NCBI GenBank assembly: GCA_963277665.1
Contig: OY728163.1
Coordinates: forward strand, 1,904,150,644-1,904,214,643
Source: Viscum album
Lineage: Eukaryota > Streptophyta > Magnoliopsida > Santalales > Viscaceae
DNA length: 64,000 nt
Direction of reading: 5' to 3'
Numbering within the stretch: position 1 is the stretch's first letter; each line of letters begins with the position of its first letter. Both the position numbers and the translations under genes were made by a program. Shown in pieces: positions 60,369 through 64,000 of this stretch. Below the pieces are notes generated by a model that did not search any database, was not told the origin of the DNA, and saw only the letters and a list, made by a program, of their open reading frames with translations.

Positions 60369-60919
60369 AGGAAATTAACCTATAGATCCATAATTAATGC
60401 TTCTAGAGATTTCTATAAAGCATGTTCTCTCAAATTACATCCATATACATCCTTAAATAAATCATATTCTCATCCCCTAATGTTGAGTACATTTCGATTT
60501 CATCTATGAATACCACTAAGAACTAGTATAAAAAGGGCTAAAAGATCCAGATCATGAGTCCCAAGAACATTCTTTTGGAATTAATATTGCATAAGGGTAT
60601 ATTTTTTTACTCATAGTGACTATAGTGACACTAAATTTCATTTTCGATATATCCTCCTCTTGAACCCATAGCTAGTGATAACCGGACCCATGGTCATCTT
60701 CGAGAACCACCTCGCCCCCTTTATTTGGTCAAAGTGGTCATTAATTTTTAGAAGTGGATGCTTATTCATCATATTTACCTAGTTTAAGAGATTATAGTCC
60801 AACTATAACCTCAATATATCATCCTCCTTCTGGGAGAACAACACCGGGGCTACCTAGGGGAACTCACTAGGTCATACAAAGCCCTTCCTCTATAGATCCT
60901 CCAACTATACCTTCATCTA

Positions 60920-61108
60920 TCATAGTTTTTTTGGAGATATATGATATATTTTCATATATATCAAGGTATTAATTGGGTGAAAGTCCATATTGAATTTGAC
61001 CAATCTATAGGGAGGTAATCTTGTAACATCCTCAGGAATGATTTCCTCATACTCCCCCCCTACTATAGGAAATTGAAATCTCATAGCATCATCTTCTCTA
61101 AGATACAT
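60920..61108 (-). pseudogene. chromovirus reverse transcriptase start
   Basis: PEDVTRLPPYRLVKFNMDFH followed by PINTLIYMKIYHISPKKL matches the conserved entry of gypsy RT (FPEDLPGLPP..EVEF.IDL.PG..PI...PYR..P.EL). The catalytic YVDD block was not located. Confidence 0.72.
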
Positions 61109-62259
61109 AATAGAAAAATGATGATAAATCGGTTATATCCTCTTACATATGATCCCGCACTACTATGATTGGGATTCCTTCTCTCCAATAAATTAAAATC
61201 TCATCACATTAACCTAGATTCACTCTATACTCTTCTTAAAATATTAAATTTATTAATAGACTTTAGATACATATTCTATGCCTAATATGACATCATAAGG
61301 CCTCACTACAACTGTGAAGAGATATTATAATAAGCTATTTCCTCTAATAGTATATTCACACAATTTTTAGAAGTGTGTAATTAATAAATCTCTCATGCTA
61401 TGAGTCTCTAATAGAAATGTTCTAGATAAAGGTTCTATTGTAATCTCTAGGTCTCAGACAAGGGATGTGGCAAGGAAATAGTGTCTTGAGTCTATGTTTA
61501 TAAAAACTGAGGCTAAAGTAGAGAAGATGAAAATCGTAACTCAAATCATACATAGATCCTCTAGGTCATAATCATCTCCTTCATGTAGTTATCCACATCC
61601 ATTATCACTATATCCCTGAGTTTGGAATAGACAACTTAGGGTTGGTAGTAGTGGAAAAGTATCATAACATTACCCACCTATCACTGCTCTCCTAACTCCT
61701 ATGTTATATCTTCCACCCAACATACCTTGCTTCCCAATCCGCTATGCATACCATGGTAACCCATGGACCATATCCCTATCTACTATATGAATGGTTGGGA
61801 AATAACATGTGATGTGACCTAATCCATCATAAGAGTAGAAAAATAACTACCTTAGTTGACTGAAACCTCTGTCAGACCCTTGAGCAGCTCACCCTTTGTT
61901 CTTTGTCTACCTCTAAAGCTGCCTCATATTACTAGATCCTTAATTCTGACATTTATTTCTAGTTGTTAAAGTCTCAAATCCATGGTTTCCACTACCATAA
62001 CCAATATTCAGTAAATACTCTACTAAGAAGACTTCCAAAAGAATAAAATTCTCTATAACCCTGGTGTAAGAAGGTATACAAAGAGATACCTTTAAAACTC
62101 AGAAATATCTATGAAGACCATGCTCAAAGATCCATTCTCAAAATTATCTATAAAAAACATCCATGTAATACCATGAGAGGTTGATAAACCTTGATTCATA
62201 CTATATGACTATCATTTATCCCTACTAGAGCACTGTAAATTCCAAGATACACACTTCCT

Positions 62260-62345
62260 ATAACATCGCTAGATAAAACTCATCTCTGAAGAGGTTCTTG
62301 AACTCCTTCCAAGTGACAGTCTCCATGTCATGCATCCAATTTATA
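62260..62345 (-). pseudogene. chromovirus gag fragment
   Basis: VTWKEFKNLFRDEF on the - strand corresponds to the WDEFKNLFFNKYF block of the intact Gag at 49544-50665. The flanking gag is degraded. Confidence 0.6.
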
Positions 62346-63677
62346 AATTTACATCATCACCCTATGAATAAATGGACAATTCCTACCACTATCACCATCA
62401 TCAGTGTGGGAGGGTTACTCACTATTTAGTTGAAATGTATTTCAAATATTTTTAACCTATTTTTGAAAATCATAATACATTTCTTTAAAGTATATGTTTT
62501 ACTAAATTTTATACTTATCTCGTTTTAAGAAATATTTTCAGGAAATATTTTTTTCTATACAGTGGAATATCAATTTATCAGATGTAATAAATTACTATGT
62601 ACATGTATAATTGATCAAAAAAGTTTAAAAAAATAGACACATATTTCTAGATAAGTATTTATCAAAGTATGAAAGTCATAAATTAACTAATTACAAACAA
62701 AAACTTTTATATTAAAACTTTTAGACAAACATTTTATAGAAGAAAGTAGATAGTTTTTTCCAAATAGAATTTTCATTAAATCTTCGATATGGAGATATAT
62801 AACTTTTTTTGGAAGAAAAAATTCATTCTATTATATGAAATATTGTTACACGGCGATGGTATATGATTTTAAAAGATTTAGATGAACATATTGAGTTATC
62901 AAGGAGTTTGTTTTTTTGATTTCATTGCAACCACCTCCATGTTTCATGGAATATTAAGGGTGCATATTTTTTTTATAAATAAGCACAATGATCAAGGAGG
63001 AAAAAGAATTTTCATCAACAATTAACAAGAGTTTCTATGAATATTTGTAACATATTTTTACTTTAATCGTACTTCACTATAATATTTTGAGAGGATTTTT
63101 CTTAATGAATATGTGAGAGGATTATTTGTAAATTACTCTAGAACTTTTATGTTTTGTAATTTTCTACCTGATATAGCCGATCAAGGGCTTCTGGGGATAG
63201 GAAGAAAGAGTTCTGTCAGGTATTTATAATCAAGGGATTCTAGAGATAGGAACATAGAGTTGTTCTGATCTCCATGATCAAGGGTTTATTTACTTAATGA
63301 AAACAAACCTATTATAGTTTGGTTACAATTTTTGATGCCTAAGTTTTGGGTTATATAATTCAATGATGCTTAATATTAAAACATAGATCAATCTAGTGTA
63401 AATTTATACAAGTTCTATATTAAAAATTTAAAAATTATTACTTTACTTTTTTTCAAATTACCTATTATGTTGTGTAATTGAATATAAAATTTTTACTTTT
63501 TTAACTTTTCAACTTTGATATTCAAATAGACTATCTATCTAATTTATAATCTCAGAAGTTTGTATGAATTTTTTATCCTATTTTTTTAATAAATAGGTTG
63601 TAAAATATTGAGTTTTATTTTATAAACTATAATTCACCCCCTATTATAGTCATTGTATTACTCTTAGAAACTATATT

Positions 63678-63689
63678 TGGTATTAGAGG
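63678..63689 (+). promoter_or_regulatory. copia primer binding site
   Basis: tggtattagagg, one change from TGGTATCAGAGG. Confidence 0.6.
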
Positions 63690-63846
63690 AGGTTCTTCTA
63701 CTTAACTTTCTAGTTATTTCTTTTTTTAAATTAAGAAACATTATAATGTTTCAAAAAAATTATAAACTACTATTTATAAATTTTTTTAATAAACTACTTA
63801 ACACTAATGTGTATTTGTAGAAAGATTGTATTTATTATTTATAAAA

Positions 63847-64000
63847 ATGGAAGTTTTGAATACTGGAACTCTCGATAATAATAATCCTAACAGATAACCA
63901 ATTTTAGATGGTATAATTATAAATATTAGAGAAACTGTATGAAAAGATTTTTTATCAATACCAGGGTAAACAATTATTTTAAGCTGGATTGATGTTATCA
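63847..64000 (+). pseudogene. degraded copia gag N-terminus
   Basis: It opens MEVLNTGTLDNNNPNR, then a stop, then PILDGIIINIRETV. A Pro-Leu-Asp-Gly core about 20 residues from the start is where copia Gags have PxFDGxNYxxW. It has two in-frame stops and is cut by the window end. Confidence 0.45.

Larger units (their letters stand above)
58150..62410 (-). mobile_element. decayed Tekay/Del-like chromovirus (gag to chromodomain)
   Basis: On the - strand the order gag, (protease), RT, RNase H, integrase, chromodomain and purine tract is readable through many stops and shifts. The 5' LTR and gag N-terminus are lost at about 62410, where another retroelement begins. This degraded copy belongs to the lineage that could supply pol to gag-only relatives such as 44055-55128, but it is itself dead. 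Confidence 0.75.
62420..64000 (+). mobile_element. 5' end of a decayed copia element, runs off the window
   Basis: AT-rich LTR-like sequence ends near 63675. It is followed by a tRNA-Met-type primer site (TGGTATTAGAGG, 63678-63689) and a degraded Gag start at 63847. The LTR start is not located. The second LTR lies beyond the window. Confidence 0.5.

Overview
This window looks like heterochromatic or intergenic DNA from a large, AT-rich, retrotransposon-laden plant genome, most likely an angiosperm. I see no convincing host gene. Recognisable coding sequence all belongs to transposable elements: a Sirevirus-type Ty1/copia element, an L1-type LINE with a plant-style C-terminal RNase H, Ty3/gypsy elements of chromovirus (Tekay/Del-like) type, and a CACTA-like DNA transposon. 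The species cannot be named from this sequence.

Layout. 1-3235: diverged ~180-bp tandem satellite. 3236-5254: gene-free sequence, partly an old retroelement. 5260-56363: one 51-kb nest whose shell is a long-LTR, protein-poor retrotransposon (LARD-like, + strand) with 4.7-kb LTRs (5260-9922, and a second LTR split over 11925-14633, 32684-33994 and 55705-56363). Two insertions cut that second LTR. The first is the Sirevirus copia element (14634-32683, - strand), itself cut inside its reverse transcriptase by a full-length LINE (20618-26694). The second is a 21.7-kb CACTA-like element (33995-55704), itself hit by a very young gag-only gypsy element (TR-GAG-like, 44055-55128, - strand). 56369-62410: a decayed chromovirus on the - strand into whose 3' part the LARD appears to have inserted. 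62420-64000: the 5' end of a decayed + strand copia element.

Most insertions have visible target-site duplications (tctaa/gctaa, gtaag, tacagatctctag, aaa, cagta). For the Sirevirus and CACTA insertions the undisturbed first LARD LTR shows the matching empty sites at 7963-7967 and 9268-9270. Relative ages by eye: LARD and Sirevirus LTR pairs differ by roughly 15 percent, whereas the two 4203-bp TR-GAG LTRs differ at only six positions and its 373-codon gag is intact.

Most interesting signal: the LARD and the TR-GAG element, whose LTRs are related but strongly diverged, share one leader architecture. A TATA box is followed 177-178 nt later by a splice-donor-like AAGAG|GTAA. Then comes a spaced array of three hairpins with a conserved loop core (about GGACTACCGCCTCC in sense orientation) but different, still self-complementary stems. 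A CTCAC branch-point-like box and TTTCCCCAG acceptor follow near the end of U5. The only intact protein in the window is the TR-GAG gag. My inference is a leader intron that carries a structured RNA array, so that only unspliced genomic RNA would keep it.
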